From positions 210,850 through 274,849 of the forward strand of contig NZ_JBGCCT010000014.1 in NCBI RefSeq assembly GCF_041260665.1: DNA of 64,000 nucleotides, read 5' to 3'. The notes below the pieces were generated by a model that was not told the DNA's origin, did not search any database, and saw only the letters and a program-made list of their open reading frames with translations. The position numbers were made by a program, and so were the translations under genes. Positions 35,025-43,519 of the stretch are shown here, in pieces (position 1 is the first letter of the stretch; every line of letters starts with the position of its first letter). This DNA comes from Catenulispora sp. GP43 (GTDB lineage: Bacteria > Actinomycetota > Actinomycetes > Streptomycetales > Catenulisporaceae).

Positions 35025-35576
35025 ATGAATAGCAGCGTCTGGATCATCAACCTCGCGGTGCTGATCGCGGTGCTGGAGGCCGACCTGGGCCACCGGCGCA
35101 TCACCTGGTTCCGGATCGCCAGGCCCCTGGTGTTGTCCGCGGTGATCGTCCCCATCTACCTGAAGCACACCGTGACCAGCGGGCACGGCCTGGCGCTGGA
35201 AGTGGTCGGGGCGGTGGCCGGGGTGCTGTTCGGGGTGGCGGCGGCCTCGGTGATGAAGGTGCGGCGCGACGCCGCGACCGGGCGGCCGGTCTCCGACGCG
35301 GGGGCGCTCTACGCCGCGTTGTGGATCGTGATGATCGCGGCCCGGCTCTTCTTCGTCTACGGATCCAACCACATCTTCCAGAACTCGCTCGGCCACTGGA
35401 TGATGACCGAGCGCATCACCAAGAACGCGTTGACGGACGCGTTGGTCTTCATGGCCGTGACGATGACCCTGTCGCGCACGGCGGCCCTGGTCGGCAGGGC
35501 CGCGACGGCCAAGCCGGCGTCCGGGCTGGAGGTGGCCGAGGCGTCGGCCGCCGAGACGTCGGCCTTTGCCCGGTAG
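35025..35576 (+). CDS. Four-helix integral membrane protein (paralogue)
   Basis: 183 residues from an ATG with GGAG ten bases upstream. Helices are WIINLAVLIAVLEAD, LVLSAVIVPIYLK, LEVVGAVAGVLFGVAAASVM and ALYAALWIVMIAARLFFVYG. It is similar in design to the protein at 24028-24606. A His-rich middle (YGSNHIFQNSLGHWMM) is notable. Function is unknown. It ends before a strong hairpin and is divergent from the HEAT-repeat gene. Confidence 0.7.
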   Translation: MNSSVWIINLAVLIAVLEADLGHRRITWFRIARPLVLSAVIVPIYLKHTVTSGHGLALEVVGAVAGVLFGVAAASVMKVRRDAATGRPVSDAGALYAALWIVMIAARLFFVYGSNHIFQNSLGHWMMTERITKNALTDALVFMAVTMTLSRTAALVGRAATAKPASGLEVAEASAAETSAFAR

Positions 35577-35649
35577 CCGGTTCCCCCCCGCGCGCTACCT
35601 GGCCGACACACACCAGCTCGGCATCCCTGTGGCCGCCCCAGCCCAGGGA

Positions 35650-35691
35650 AGGCCCGCACCCCGCTGCTTCGGCAGCCCGGGGTGCGGGCCT
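35650..35691 (+). terminator. Hairpin with TTCG loop
   Basis: AGGCCCGCACCCC pairs with GGGGTGCGGGCCT; an inner GCTGC-TTCG-GCAGC arm caps it, with a two-base bulge. It follows the membrane gene by 74 bases. Confidence 0.85.
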
Positions 35692-35798
35692 GAACCATTT
35701 CGCCGAATCCGATACCGGTCGCTGTCAGCCCTCGTATAGACGCGGCGCTAGATTTGTCAGGGAACGGCGACCGATCCACCAGGAAAGACAGGGTTCTC

Positions 35799-36974
35799 AT
35801 GTCGGACTCGGCACCCCGATCCAGCTGGTTCGCCTGGCCCATGCGGGTCGTGCGGGCCATCGGTCTGGTCCTGGTCACCTCGGTGAGCCTCACCGGGCAT
35901 GCCGCCCCCGGCGCCCAGGGCCGCCGGCTGGTGGTGGCGATCGCGCTGACCGTGGCCACGGTGTGCTGGGCGGTGTGCATCTTCGCCGAGCGGCTCAGAC
36001 CACGGGTCCTGACCCTCCTGCTCTGCGCGCTGGCGGCCAGCGGCGGGCTGCTGGCCTCGATCCAGCACCACGGGGTCAGCCTGGTGTACGGCGGTGTCGC
36101 GGCGTTCACCGCCGGGTACCTGCTGGAGCTGTCGGCGGCCCTGTTCGTCACCGCGCTGGCCTGCTTCGGCGCGGCGTGCGCCGAGCTCGCGGTCGGCGGC
36201 ATGTTCGCCAACCTGGCCGTCAGCCTGCTGCTGTACTGCTGGTTCTTCTTCGCCGGGATCGTGGTCGGCGACTATTCCACGCGCGCCCGGCATGCCGAGC
36301 AGATCCTGGAACACACGCAGAAGCTGCGCGCCGAGGAGGCCCGGGCCGCCGCGCTGGCCGAGCGGGCGCGGATCGCCCGGGAGATCCACGACGTGATAGC
36401 GCATTCGATGGCCGCGCTGTCCGTTCAACTGCAGGCTGCCTCAGCGTTGCTCAACGACGAGGAGCTTCCCGAGCACCCCGTCCTGGACACGGTCTCCGAG
36501 TGCGTTCGCCGTGCCAGCGGCCTGGCCCGCGAGGGATTGGCCGAGACCAAGCGCGCGATCCACGCTTTGCGGGAGGACGCGGTGCCGCTGTCCGCGCTGC
36601 TGTCCGCGCTGGCCGCGGACTACCAGGACGGCGACGGAGGCCCGGCGACCTTGGAGATCACTGGTAAAGTCAGGGCTCTGACCCCCCAAGCCAGTCTCGC
36701 GCTGTTGCGCACGGCCCAGGAAGGTGTGACCAACGTGCGCAAGCACGCGCCGGACGCGCCGGTGTCGATCACCCTGGAGTTCCAGGACGACCAGACCTGC
36801 CTGACCGTGGCCAACCCGGCCGATCCGGCCGCCGGCGCCCCGGCGCCGCTGGCCGACACCGGCGGCGGCTACGGCCTGATCGGGCTGCGCGAGCGGACCG
36901 AACTGGCCGGCGGGCAGCTCAGCGTCGGTCCGGTGGACGGCGGGTGGCGGTTGGCGGCGAGGATCCCGGCGTGA
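35799..36974 (+). CDS. Sensor histidine kinase (HisKA_3/NarX type)
   Basis: 391 residues from the ATG at 35799, with an AGGAAAGACAGGG purine run upstream; the earlier in-frame start at 35754 is not favoured. Five or six membrane helices occupy the N-terminal half. The dimerisation box holds the phospho-accepting His in REIHDVIAHSMAALSVQLQA. The ATPase region has LLRTAQEGVTNVRKHAPD (N box) and GGGYGLIGLRERTELAGG (G boxes). A signal sensed within the membrane is likely. It is followed by its response regulator with a GTGA overlap. Confidence 0.9.
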   Translation: MSDSAPRSSWFAWPMRVVRAIGLVLVTSVSLTGHAAPGAQGRRLVVAIALTVATVCWAVCIFAERLRPRVLTLLLCALAASGGLLASIQHHGVSLVYGGVAAFTAGYLLELSAALFVTALACFGAACAELAVGGMFANLAVSLLLYCWFFFAGIVVGDYSTRARHAEQILEHTQKLRAEEARAAALAERARIAREIHDVIAHSMAALSVQLQAASALLNDEELPEHPVLDTVSECVRRASGLAREGLAETKRAIHALREDAVPLSALLSALAADYQDGDGGPATLEITGKVRALTPQASLALLRTAQEGVTNVRKHAPDAPVSITLEFQDDQTCLTVANPADPAAGAPAPLADTGGGYGLIGLRERTELAGGQLSVGPVDGGWRLAARIPA

Positions 36975-37651
36975 CCGCCGAGAAGGCGGCCACCGCGGTC
37001 CGGCTGGTGATCGCCGACGACCAGACCGCGGTCCGGCAGGGTTTGGGCCTGCTGCTCGGGCTGCTGCCCGACATCGACGTGGTGGCGCAGGTCGGCGACG
37101 GCGACGCGGCGCTGGAGGCGGTGGCCCGGCACGCGCCGCAGGTGGTGCTGATGGACCTGCACATGCCGCGCCGCGACGGGATCGAGGCGACCAAGGCGAT
37201 CCGGCGGGACCACCCCGGCGTCCAGGTGGTCGTCCTGACCACCTTCGACGACGACGTGTCGATCCTGCGCGCGCTGCAGGCCGGGGCGCTGGGCTTCCTG
37301 ACCAAGGACGCCACCCAGGCCGAGATCGGCCGGGCGGTGGCCGCCGCGGCGGCCGGCCAGGCCATCCTGGACCCGGCCGTGCAGGCCCGGCTGCTGGCCG
37401 CGGCCGCCGGGACCGCCGGCACCCCGCAGCAGTCCCAGGATCCGGACTGCCTGACCGCGCGCGAGACCGACGTGCTGCGGCTCATGGCCCAGGGGCAGAC
37501 GAACCGCGAGATCGCGCAGACCCTGTTCGTCACCGAGGCCACCGTGAAGACCCATGTGAACCACATCTTCGCCAAGACCGGGAGCCGGGACCGGGCCGCG
37601 GCCGTGTACTACGCCTACGCGCAGGGGATCGCCGAACGGGGCGCCGGCTGA
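36971..37651 (+). CDS. NarL-family response regulator
   Basis: 226 residues from a GTG overlapping the kinase stop by four bases. The receiver has IADDQTAVRQGLGLLLG, phospho-acceptor Asp in VLMDLHMPRRDG, Thr in VVLTTFDDD and Lys in GFLTKDATQ. The C-terminal LuxR helix-turn-helix has LTARETDVLRLMAQGQTNRE and TEATVKTHVNHIFAKTG. It is the clear partner of the upstream kinase. Targets are unknown; an antibiotic or envelope-stress response is usual for such pairs. Confidence 0.92.
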   Translation: MTAEKAATAVRLVIADDQTAVRQGLGLLLGLLPDIDVVAQVGDGDAALEAVARHAPQVVLMDLHMPRRDGIEATKAIRRDHPGVQVVVLTTFDDDVSILRALQAGALGFLTKDATQAEIGRAVAAAAAGQAILDPAVQARLLAAAAGTAGTPQQSQDPDCLTARETDVLRLMAQGQTNREIAQTLFVTEATVKTHVNHIFAKTGSRDRAAAVYYAYAQGIAERGAG

Positions 37652-37907
37652 CTCTGGCCGGGGCAGCCGTCCCGCGCTATCGTCGATGACGCATTGTGGA
37701 GCGGGCCGTCACGTCTTGTCACGGCCGACGTCGGCGCTGCTGCCGGAGTGCGCAGTGCCGAACCCCGCAGGTGATCTTCTGTTGGCATACGGGCAGTCAC
37801 CCTGGAATTCTCTTCAGTGAATCAGGGCCTTGCTTCAAAGGGCGGCTCTGTATCAAAGGCCTCATGGAGATACCCGATTCATGAGGCGGTTCCTGAGGGG
37901 GACTGTG

Positions 37908-38117
37908 ATGAAGATCAGCAAGAAATCCGCCATGCCCGCGCTCGGTGCGCTGTGCCTGAGCGTCGTGGTGTCGCTGAACCCGCACCTGGGTGGGACCCAC
38001 CTTCCGTCGGAGGCCAGGACCGGGCAGCACGCCTCGGTGACGGCCGCCCCCGGAGACCCGGGCTGGGACGGCACGGCCGATCCCGGCGACGGAGACCCCG
38101 ACCCCGGTTGGGACTGA
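37908..38117 (+). CDS. Small exported Asp/Pro-rich peptide
   Basis: 69 residues from the ATG at 37908, with GAGGGGGA upstream; a further in-frame ATG at 37881 exists. A basic start and a hydrophobic stretch (KISKKSAMPALGALCLSVVV) predict a signal peptide. The mature part is acidic and ends in a DPGWD repeat: PGDPGWDGTADPGDGDPDPG then WD. No cysteine for lipidation is placed after the hydrophobic core. It lies directly before the SARP gene. It could be a signal peptide or small surface factor; function unknown. Confidence 0.55.
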   Translation: MKISKKSAMPALGALCLSVVVSLNPHLGGTHLPSEARTGQHASVTAAPGDPGWDGTADPGDGDPDPGWD

Positions 38118-38228
38118 ACAGCGGGTGAGCCGGTGTGTCGCGCAAACCTCGTATCCGCGGCACATCGGCATGCGGCCCGCGTCTGGCGGGCCTTCACGGG
38201 GTGGGGTTGCGAGGAGGGGATTCGTTTC

Positions 38229-38975
38229 ATGGAACTGCGTATTCTGGGGCCGATCGAGGCCTGGCACGGCGGCGAGGAGATCCGGCTCGACGGCACGAAG
38301 CAGCGGACGTTCTTGGCGTCCCTGATGCTCGGCGAGGGCCGCATCGTGCACGACGTCCGACTCGCCGAACACCTGTGGGGGGCCAACCCGCCGTCCACGA
38401 TGGACGCCCAGCTCTACACCTACGCCTCGCGGCTGCGCTCCTACCTCGGCGGGCACGCCCGCGTGGTACGCCGGTCCCCGGGGTACCTGCTGCACGCCGA
38501 CGGCGCGTGGATCGATCTCGTGGAGTTCGAGCGGCTGCGCCGCCGCGCCGACGCGGACTGGAACCTCGGGCGCCACGCCGAGGCCGCCGCGTCCTACCGC
38601 GAGGCCCTGGCGCTGTGGCGCGGACCGGCCCTGGCCGGCGGTGCCGACGCGCTGATCAGCGCCGAGGGCGTGGCCCTGGAGGAGACCCGGCTGGTGGTGC
38701 TGGCCCGGCGCCTGGAATGCGAACTGGAGCTGGGCCGCGCCGTCGAACTCCTGCCGGAGCTGCGCTCGCTGGTGGCCCGCCACCCCCTGCACGAGGGCTT
38801 CCGGGCCTCGCTGATCAACGCCCTGTACCAGGCCGACCGCCAGTCCGAGGCGCTGCTGGAGTACGACAAGGTGCGCCACATCCTGCAAGAGGAGCTCGGG
38901 GTGTACCCCGGGCCCGGGCTGAGCCGGCTCTTCCAACGGATCCTGGCCGGCGAACATCCCTCGATGGTCGCCTGA
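38229..38975 (+). CDS. SARP-family transcriptional activator
   Basis: 248 residues from the ATG at 38229 with GAGGAGGGG upstream. The N-terminal winged helix (MELRILGPIEAWHGGEEIRL, LAEHLWGANPPSTMDAQLYT, VVRRSPGYLLHADG) and BTAD domain (VDLVEFERLRRRAD-like, ASLINALYQADRQSEALLEY, EELGVYPGPGLSRLFQRIL) are complete. It is the short SARP form without ATPase. Such proteins activate antibiotic clusters by binding direct repeats upstream of biosynthetic genes. It is followed after one base by a NarL-type regulator, and it borders the lipid/NRPS cluster, so is the likely pathway activator. Confidence 0.92.
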   Translation: MELRILGPIEAWHGGEEIRLDGTKQRTFLASLMLGEGRIVHDVRLAEHLWGANPPSTMDAQLYTYASRLRSYLGGHARVVRRSPGYLLHADGAWIDLVEFERLRRRADADWNLGRHAEAAASYREALALWRGPALAGGADALISAEGVALEETRLVVLARRLECELELGRAVELLPELRSLVARHPLHEGFRASLINALYQADRQSEALLEYDKVRHILQEELGVYPGPGLSRLFQRILAGEHPSMVA

Positions 38976-38976
38976 C

Positions 38977-39831
38977 GTGGGCCTGGCAGTGATGCTCGTC
39001 GACGATCACACGATCGTCCGCGAGGGGTTCCGGCACGTGCTGCAGGCGCAGGACGGCATCGACGTGGTGGCCGCGGCGGACCGTTCGGAGGGCACGCACC
39101 TGCTGGCGCGCCGCCACGAGCCGGACGTGATCCTGCTCGACACCCGCATGGACGCCGGCCACGGCCAGGCCTTCCTGCACCGGCTGCAGGCCGCGGTCAG
39201 CGCCGAGCGCACCAGGATCGCGCTGCTGACCGACACCGCCGACGACGCCGAGCTGTTCCGCGCGCTGCGCGCCGGGATCAGCGGGTTCCTGCTCAAGGAC
39301 ATGTCCGAGCCCGAACTCGTGCACGCGGTCCGCTCCATCGCCTCCGGGCACGCGGTGATCGGCCCGGCGCTGACCCGCCGGCTCATCGACCGCTTCGAGA
39401 TCTTCCTGCCGCCCGAGGACGCCTTCAGCTACACCGTCGGCCTGCTCACCGAGCGCGAGCGCGACGTGCTGACCGCCATCGGCAACGGCGGCTCCAACCA
39501 GCAGATCGCCCGCGATCTGCACCTGACCACCGCCACGGTGAAGTCGCACGTGTCCAACGTGCTGTCCAAGCTGGGCCTGCCCAGCCGGGTGCACGCCGCG
39601 CTGCTGGCCTACCGCATCGGCCTGGTGCGCGGGCAGAGCGCGGCAGAGCTCGACCATCAGAGGGCCGTGGCGACCGTCCAGACGTTCAGCGCGACCAGCA
39701 CGCCGGACAGCGCCGTCGCCGCGACGGTCGCCCGCAGGCCGGCCCGGCGCTCGCCCATCACGTCCTCGCGGCGGGCCAGCCAGATCAGCGGCGCCAGGCC
39801 GAAGGGCACGCCGAACGAGAGCACGACCTGA
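38977..39831 (+). CDS. NarL-type response regulator with long tail
   Basis: 284 residues from the GTG at 38977, one base after the SARP stop. The receiver holds LVDDHTIVREGFRHVLQA, Asp in ILLDTRMDAG and GFLLKDMSEPE. The LuxR domain is LTERERDVLTAIGNGGSNQQ with TATVKSHVSNVLSKLGLPSR. About 60 extra C-terminal residues follow the usual end; they are Arg/Ser/Thr-rich and lie antisense to the C-terminus of the Nramp gene, overlapping it by 175 bases. This looks like a lost stop codon. It probably works with the SARP to control the cluster; no kinase is beside it. Confidence 0.85.
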   Translation: MGLAVMLVDDHTIVREGFRHVLQAQDGIDVVAAADRSEGTHLLARRHEPDVILLDTRMDAGHGQAFLHRLQAAVSAERTRIALLTDTADDAELFRALRAGISGFLLKDMSEPELVHAVRSIASGHAVIGPALTRRLIDRFEIFLPPEDAFSYTVGLLTERERDVLTAIGNGGSNQQIARDLHLTTATVKSHVSNVLSKLGLPSRVHAALLAYRIGLVRGQSAAELDHQRAVATVQTFSATSTPDSAVAATVARRPARRSPITSSRRASQISGARPKGTPNESTT

Positions 39832-40898
39832 GACAGCAGCAGCGCCCGGGTCGGGCTGACCCCCAGCCCCAGCAGGATCAGCGACGGCACCAGCGTCACC
39901 AGGCGCCGCACCGTCGCCGGGGGTGAGCGCCGCAGGAAACCGCGCATGACCTCCTGGCCGGCGTGCACGCCCACCCCGGCGGAGGCGACCCCGGCCACGA
40001 GCAGCGCCAGCACCACGATCAGCGCGGCCGCCGGGTGGAGACCGGCCAGGATCCGGTGCGTCTGCTCCAGCGTCACCGAGGAGTCGGCGCGGCCGTGCAG
40101 GGCCCTGGCGAACACGGCGAGCATCGCCAGGTTCGCCAGGCCCGCGATGGTCATCGCGACCGTCACCTCGCGCCGCTGTGCGCGGATCGTCTCCTCGGCC
40201 GCCAGGCGCGGGGTCCGCGCGGCCAGGGCCGAATGCAGATAGATGACGTGCGGCATGATGGTCGCGCCGACGAGCCCGGCGACCAGCGCGGCCCCGTCGC
40301 CGCCGGGCAGACGCGGCGCCAGTCCGCCGGCGATGCCCGGCAGCGGCGGCCGCACCACCGCGACGATGACCGCGAAGCACACGAACACCGTCGTCAGCAC
40401 CGCGGCCATCATGCGCTCCAGGGCCTGCCCGCCGAGCTTCGCCGAGGTGATCGCGAAGCCGCCCGCGCCCGCCAGCAGCGCCCCGGCCAGCGGCGGCAGG
40501 CCGGTGAGGATGTGCAGGGCGGTCGCCGTCCCGACGACCTCGGCCAGATCGGTGGCGGCGCAGACCACCTCGGCCTGTGCCCACAGCGGCCACACCGCGG
40601 CCCGCGGCAGCCGCCGCCGGCACAGCTCGGGCAGTCCCTGACCGGACAGCGCGCCGACCTTGGCCGCCAGATACTGCACATAGGCCGCGGCGACGCTGGC
40701 GACGAGCACCGCCCACAGCAGCGCGTACCCGGTCCCGGCGCCCGCGGCGGCGTCGGCCGCGAAGTTGCCCGGATCGACGAAGGCGATGCCGGCGACCGCG
40801 GCCGCGCCGACGACCGGCACCGCCGCCTGGATGGCGGCGGGCCGGACGCGGCGGACGGCCTCGCCCGACGGACGCGGCGGGCGGGCCTGGACGGTCAC
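39657..40898 (-). CDS. mntH: Nramp-family divalent metal transporter (MntH-like)
   Basis: 413 residues with a GTG start that overlaps the acyl carrier protein stop by four bases. About 11 membrane helices. Helix 1 carries DPGNFAADAAAGAGTGYALL and helix 6 carries ATIMPHVIYLHSAL, both hallmarks of Nramp/MntH, which import Mn2+ and Fe2+ with protons. It is the last gene of an operon with the ketosynthase, desaturase and ACP. Metal supply for the diiron desaturase and the R2lox (Mn/Fe) is the suggested role. Its C-terminal 58 codons overlap the tail of a convergent regulator. Confidence 0.92.
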   Translation of the reverse strand: MTVQARPPRPSGEAVRRVRPAAIQAAVPVVGAAAVAGIAFVDPGNFAADAAAGAGTGYALLWAVLVASVAAAYVQYLAAKVGALSGQGLPELCRRRLPRAAVWPLWAQAEVVCAATDLAEVVGTATALHILTGLPPLAGALLAGAGGFAITSAKLGGQALERMMAAVLTTVFVCFAVIVAVVRPPLPGIAGGLAPRLPGGDGAALVAGLVGATIMPHVIYLHSALAARTPRLAAEETIRAQRREVTVAMTIAGLANLAMLAVFARALHGRADSSVTLEQTHRILAGLHPAAALIVVLALLVAGVASAGVGVHAGQEVMRGFLRRSPPATVRRLVTLVPSLILLGLGVSPTRALLLSQVVLSFGVPFGLAPLIWLARREDVMGERRAGLRATVAATALSGVLVALNVWTVATAL

Positions 40899-41164
40899 CG
40901 CGGCGCGACGACCAGATCGATGATGTCGCCGATCGTGCGCAGCTCCTTGAGCTTGTCGTCGGCGACCGAGACGGTCAGCTCGTCCTGGATCGTCACCGCG
41001 ATCTCGATCATCGTCAGCGAGTCGATCGCCAGGTCGTCGGCCAGCCGGCGGTCCGGGGTGATCTCCTCGGCCGGGATGCCGGCGATCATGTCGAAGATCT
41101 CCGCGACCTTCGCGGCGGCCTCCTCCCTGCCCAACGCGGCGGTCTGCTCCGTGGGAGCGGTCAT
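40895..41164 (-). CDS. Acyl carrier protein
   Basis: 89 residues from an ATG with AGGAGG five bases upstream. The carrier motif LADDLAIDSLTMIEIAVTIQ has Ser49 as the phosphopantetheine site, and the helices fit a standalone ACP. It probably carries the fatty acyl chain loaded by the fatty acyl-AMP ligase and offers it to the desaturase and downstream enzymes. Its start overlaps the desaturase stop (ATGA), its stop overlaps the Nramp start (GTGA). Confidence 0.93.
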   Translation of the reverse strand: MTAPTEQTAALGREEAAAKVAEIFDMIAGIPAEEITPDRRLADDLAIDSLTMIEIAVTIQDELTVSVADDKLKELRTIGDIIDLVVAPR

Positions 41165-42111
41165 GGTGTCCTCCTGGTGATGGGGGCGGCTGCCAGGCGC
41201 TTGGCCTGCGCCGCCTCGATCTGTTCGGTCTGCCGGGTAGCAGCCCGGTCCAGCTCGGTGACGAACGTGCCGAGCCTTTCTTGCGCGGCGGCGCCCGAGG
41301 CGTCGAGCCCGCCGAGATCCAGGACTTTCACATAGCGCACCAGCGGCATGGCGACCTCGTCGTGGTGCACCCGCAGGTTGTAGATGCCGGCCCGGGCGAT
41401 GGCCAGGGCCCGGCGGGTGAATCCGGGGATGCCGCGGCCGGGCATGGCGAAGTCGCGCAGCACCTTGTCGAAGGCGGTCACCGTCTCCGAGGGGGCGAGG
41501 TGCAGCGCGGCCTCCATCAGCGAGCGGTAGAAGACCATGTGCAGGTTCTCGTCGACGGCGATCCGCGACAGCAGCCGCTCGGCGACCGGGTCGCCGCTGG
41601 CGCGCCCGGCGTTGCGGTGCGCGACGCGGGTGGCCAGCTCCTGCAGGGTGACGTAGATGATGGCGCTGAGCGGGTCGTCGCCGCGCCCCGGATAGCCGAT
41701 CTCGACCGTGGCCATCCGGGCCCGCTCCAGCTCGACCGGGTCCACGCCGCGGGTGACCAGGAGGTAGTCGCGCAGCACCTGGCCGTGCCGGCCCTCTTCG
41801 GCGGTCCACCGGTGCACCCACGTGCCCCACGGCCCTTCCAGACCGTAGCGCTCGGCGATGATGTGGTGGTAGGAGGGCAGGTTGTCCTCCGTCAGCAGGT
41901 TGATCTCCAGCGCCGCCTGGGCGTCCTTGGAGAGCCGGGACTGCTCCGGCTCCCAGGGCTCGGTGTCGAAGTCGCGGCCCGCGGACCAGGGCACGTACTC
42001 GTGGGGGAACCACTCCTTGGCGGTGCCCAGGTGGCGGTTCAGGTTCTGCTCGACGACGGGCTCCAGCTCGGCGAGCAGGTCGACTCCGGTCGCGGATTCG
42101 GTCACGGTCAT
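41161..42111 (-). CDS. Acyl-ACP desaturase (soluble diiron)
   Basis: 316 residues (ATG at 42109-42111; a GTG two codons on has better ribosome-site spacing). Ferritin-like diiron marks are NLLTEDNLPSYHH, HRWTAEEGRHGQVLRDYL and IAVDENLHMVFYRS, giving the EExxH and DENLH ligands. It introduces a double bond into an ACP-bound acyl chain. It overlaps the ACP gene by four bases, supporting a dedicated carrier. The bond position is unknown; mycobacterial DesA-like proteins are the closest type. Part of the KS-desaturase-ACP-Nramp operon. Confidence 0.9.
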   Translation of the reverse strand: MTVTESATGVDLLAELEPVVEQNLNRHLGTAKEWFPHEYVPWSAGRDFDTEPWEPEQSRLSKDAQAALEINLLTEDNLPSYHHIIAERYGLEGPWGTWVHRWTAEEGRHGQVLRDYLLVTRGVDPVELERARMATVEIGYPGRGDDPLSAIIYVTLQELATRVAHRNAGRASGDPVAERLLSRIAVDENLHMVFYRSLMEAALHLAPSETVTAFDKVLRDFAMPGRGIPGFTRRALAIARAGIYNLRVHHDEVAMPLVRYVKVLDLGGLDASGAAAQERLGTFVTELDRAATRQTEQIEAAQAKRLAAAPITRRTP

Positions 42112-42133
42112 CCTTCCGGTGGGTGCTGTGCCG

Positions 42134-43357
42134 TCAGTCCTTGGCGAAGACGAGCACGACGTTCTGGCCCCCGAATCCGAAGGAGTTGCTGATGGCGGCG
42201 TCGACCCGGGTGCGCAGGGCGGTCGTGACGACGTCGAGCTTGATCTCCGGATCCGGGCGGTTCAGGTTGCGGGTCGGCGGCAGCACGTCGTCGCGGACCG
42301 ACAGCACGGTGAAGGCCGCCTCGACCGCGCCGGTGCCGCCGATCATGTGCCCGGTGCCGCCCTTGGTCGCGCTGACCAGGACGTGGTCGCCCAGCGCCGC
42401 GCTCAGGGCGGTCGCCTCGGCGGCGTCGCCGGTGAAGGTTCCGGTGGCGTGCGCGTTGACGTGCGCGATGTCGGCGGCGCTCAGGCGCGCGTCGTCCAGC
42501 GCGGCTCGCAGGGCCCTGATCTGGCCGGCCGGGTCCGGTGCGGTCATCGACAGCCCGTCGGAGCTCAGGCCGGCCCCGGCCAGCCGGGCGTACACCCGCG
42601 CGCCGCGGGCCCGGGCGTGCTCCTCGGACTCCAGCAGCATGGCGCCGGCGCCCTCGCCGAGGACGAAGCCGTCCCGGTCGGCGCCGAACGGCCGCAGGGC
42701 CCCCCGCGGGTCGTCGATCCGCTTGGACAGGGCCCGCATCTGGTCGAAGCAGGTCAGGCCGAGCCGGTGGATGATGGCGTCGGTCCCGCCGGCCAGCACC
42801 ACGTCGGCGCGGCCGGAGCGGATCAGGGTCAGGCCCATGGCGATCGCCTCGGCCCCGGAAGCGCAGGCGCTCACCGGGGTGTGCACGCCGGCGCGGGCCG
42901 CCAGCTCGATCCCGATCGCCGCCGCCGCGCCGCTGCCCATCAGCATCGGCACGGAGAAGGCGCTGACCTTGTCGGCCCCGCGGGTGGCGATCACCTCGTC
43001 GTGCTCGAGCACGGTCAGCACCCCGCCGACCCCGCTGCCCACGACGACCGCCAGCCGCAGCGGATCGACCTCCGGTGTGCCGGCGTCCGCCCACGCCTCC
43101 CGCGCGGCGATCAGCGCGAGCTGCTGACTGCGGTCCAGCTTGCGCGCGGTCGCGTTCTTCAGGACCTCGGCCGGCTCGACCTTGACGCGGGCCGCCATCG
43201 GCACCGCGACCTGCTCCGTCCACGGCTCGGTCAGCCGTGCGGCGCCGCTGTCGCCGGCCAGCAGGGCCTGCCAGGTGCTGGACACATCGCCGCCCAGAGG
43301 CGTGGTCATCCCGAGACCGGTGACCACGACCCGGCGTTCTTCGCTCTGCCTCGTCAC
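42134..43357 (-). CDS. Beta-ketoacyl-ACP synthase II-like (FabF-like)
   Basis: 407 residues from a GTG at 43355-43357 (VTRQSEERRVVVTGLG). No strong ribosome site is seen, so the start is the least certain of the operon. The triad is Cys165 in VSACASGAEA, His in NAHATGTFTGD and His in KGGTGHMIGGTG. The Lys and nearby loop of elongating synthases are also present. It extends an acyl chain on a carrier protein, probably making or tailoring the fatty acid for this cluster. It is the first gene of a minus-strand operon whose next gene starts 23 bases on. Confidence 0.92.
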   Translation of the reverse strand: MTRQSEERRVVVTGLGMTTPLGGDVSSTWQALLAGDSGAARLTEPWTEQVAVPMAARVKVEPAEVLKNATARKLDRSQQLALIAAREAWADAGTPEVDPLRLAVVVGSGVGGVLTVLEHDEVIATRGADKVSAFSVPMLMGSGAAAAIGIELAARAGVHTPVSACASGAEAIAMGLTLIRSGRADVVLAGGTDAIIHRLGLTCFDQMRALSKRIDDPRGALRPFGADRDGFVLGEGAGAMLLESEEHARARGARVYARLAGAGLSSDGLSMTAPDPAGQIRALRAALDDARLSAADIAHVNAHATGTFTGDAAEATALSAALGDHVLVSATKGGTGHMIGGTGAVEAAFTVLSVRDDVLPPTRNLNRPDPEIKLDVVTTALRTRVDAAISNSFGFGGQNVVLVFAKD

Positions 43358-43519
43358 GGCGCCGACGCTATCCACGCCCCGGCCGTGCGCGGCACCGGCG
43401 ACCGGCTGAATCAGGCCCCTACCAAAGGATGAGGCCGGGGCGGCCGACCGGCCGTTGTCCCGGCCCCGGGCGCGTCGGCAGGCTGGACGGCACGTCTGGT
43501 GTTTAAGGAGCTCAGCAGC
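43358..43519. other. Divergent promoter region of the lipid operons
   Basis: 162 bases between the ketosynthase and fatty acyl-AMP ligase starts. No clear -10/-35 pair or SARP-type direct repeat could be assigned. GTTTAAGGAG at the right end is the ligase ribosome site. One regulator here could switch both operons at once. Confidence 0.4.
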
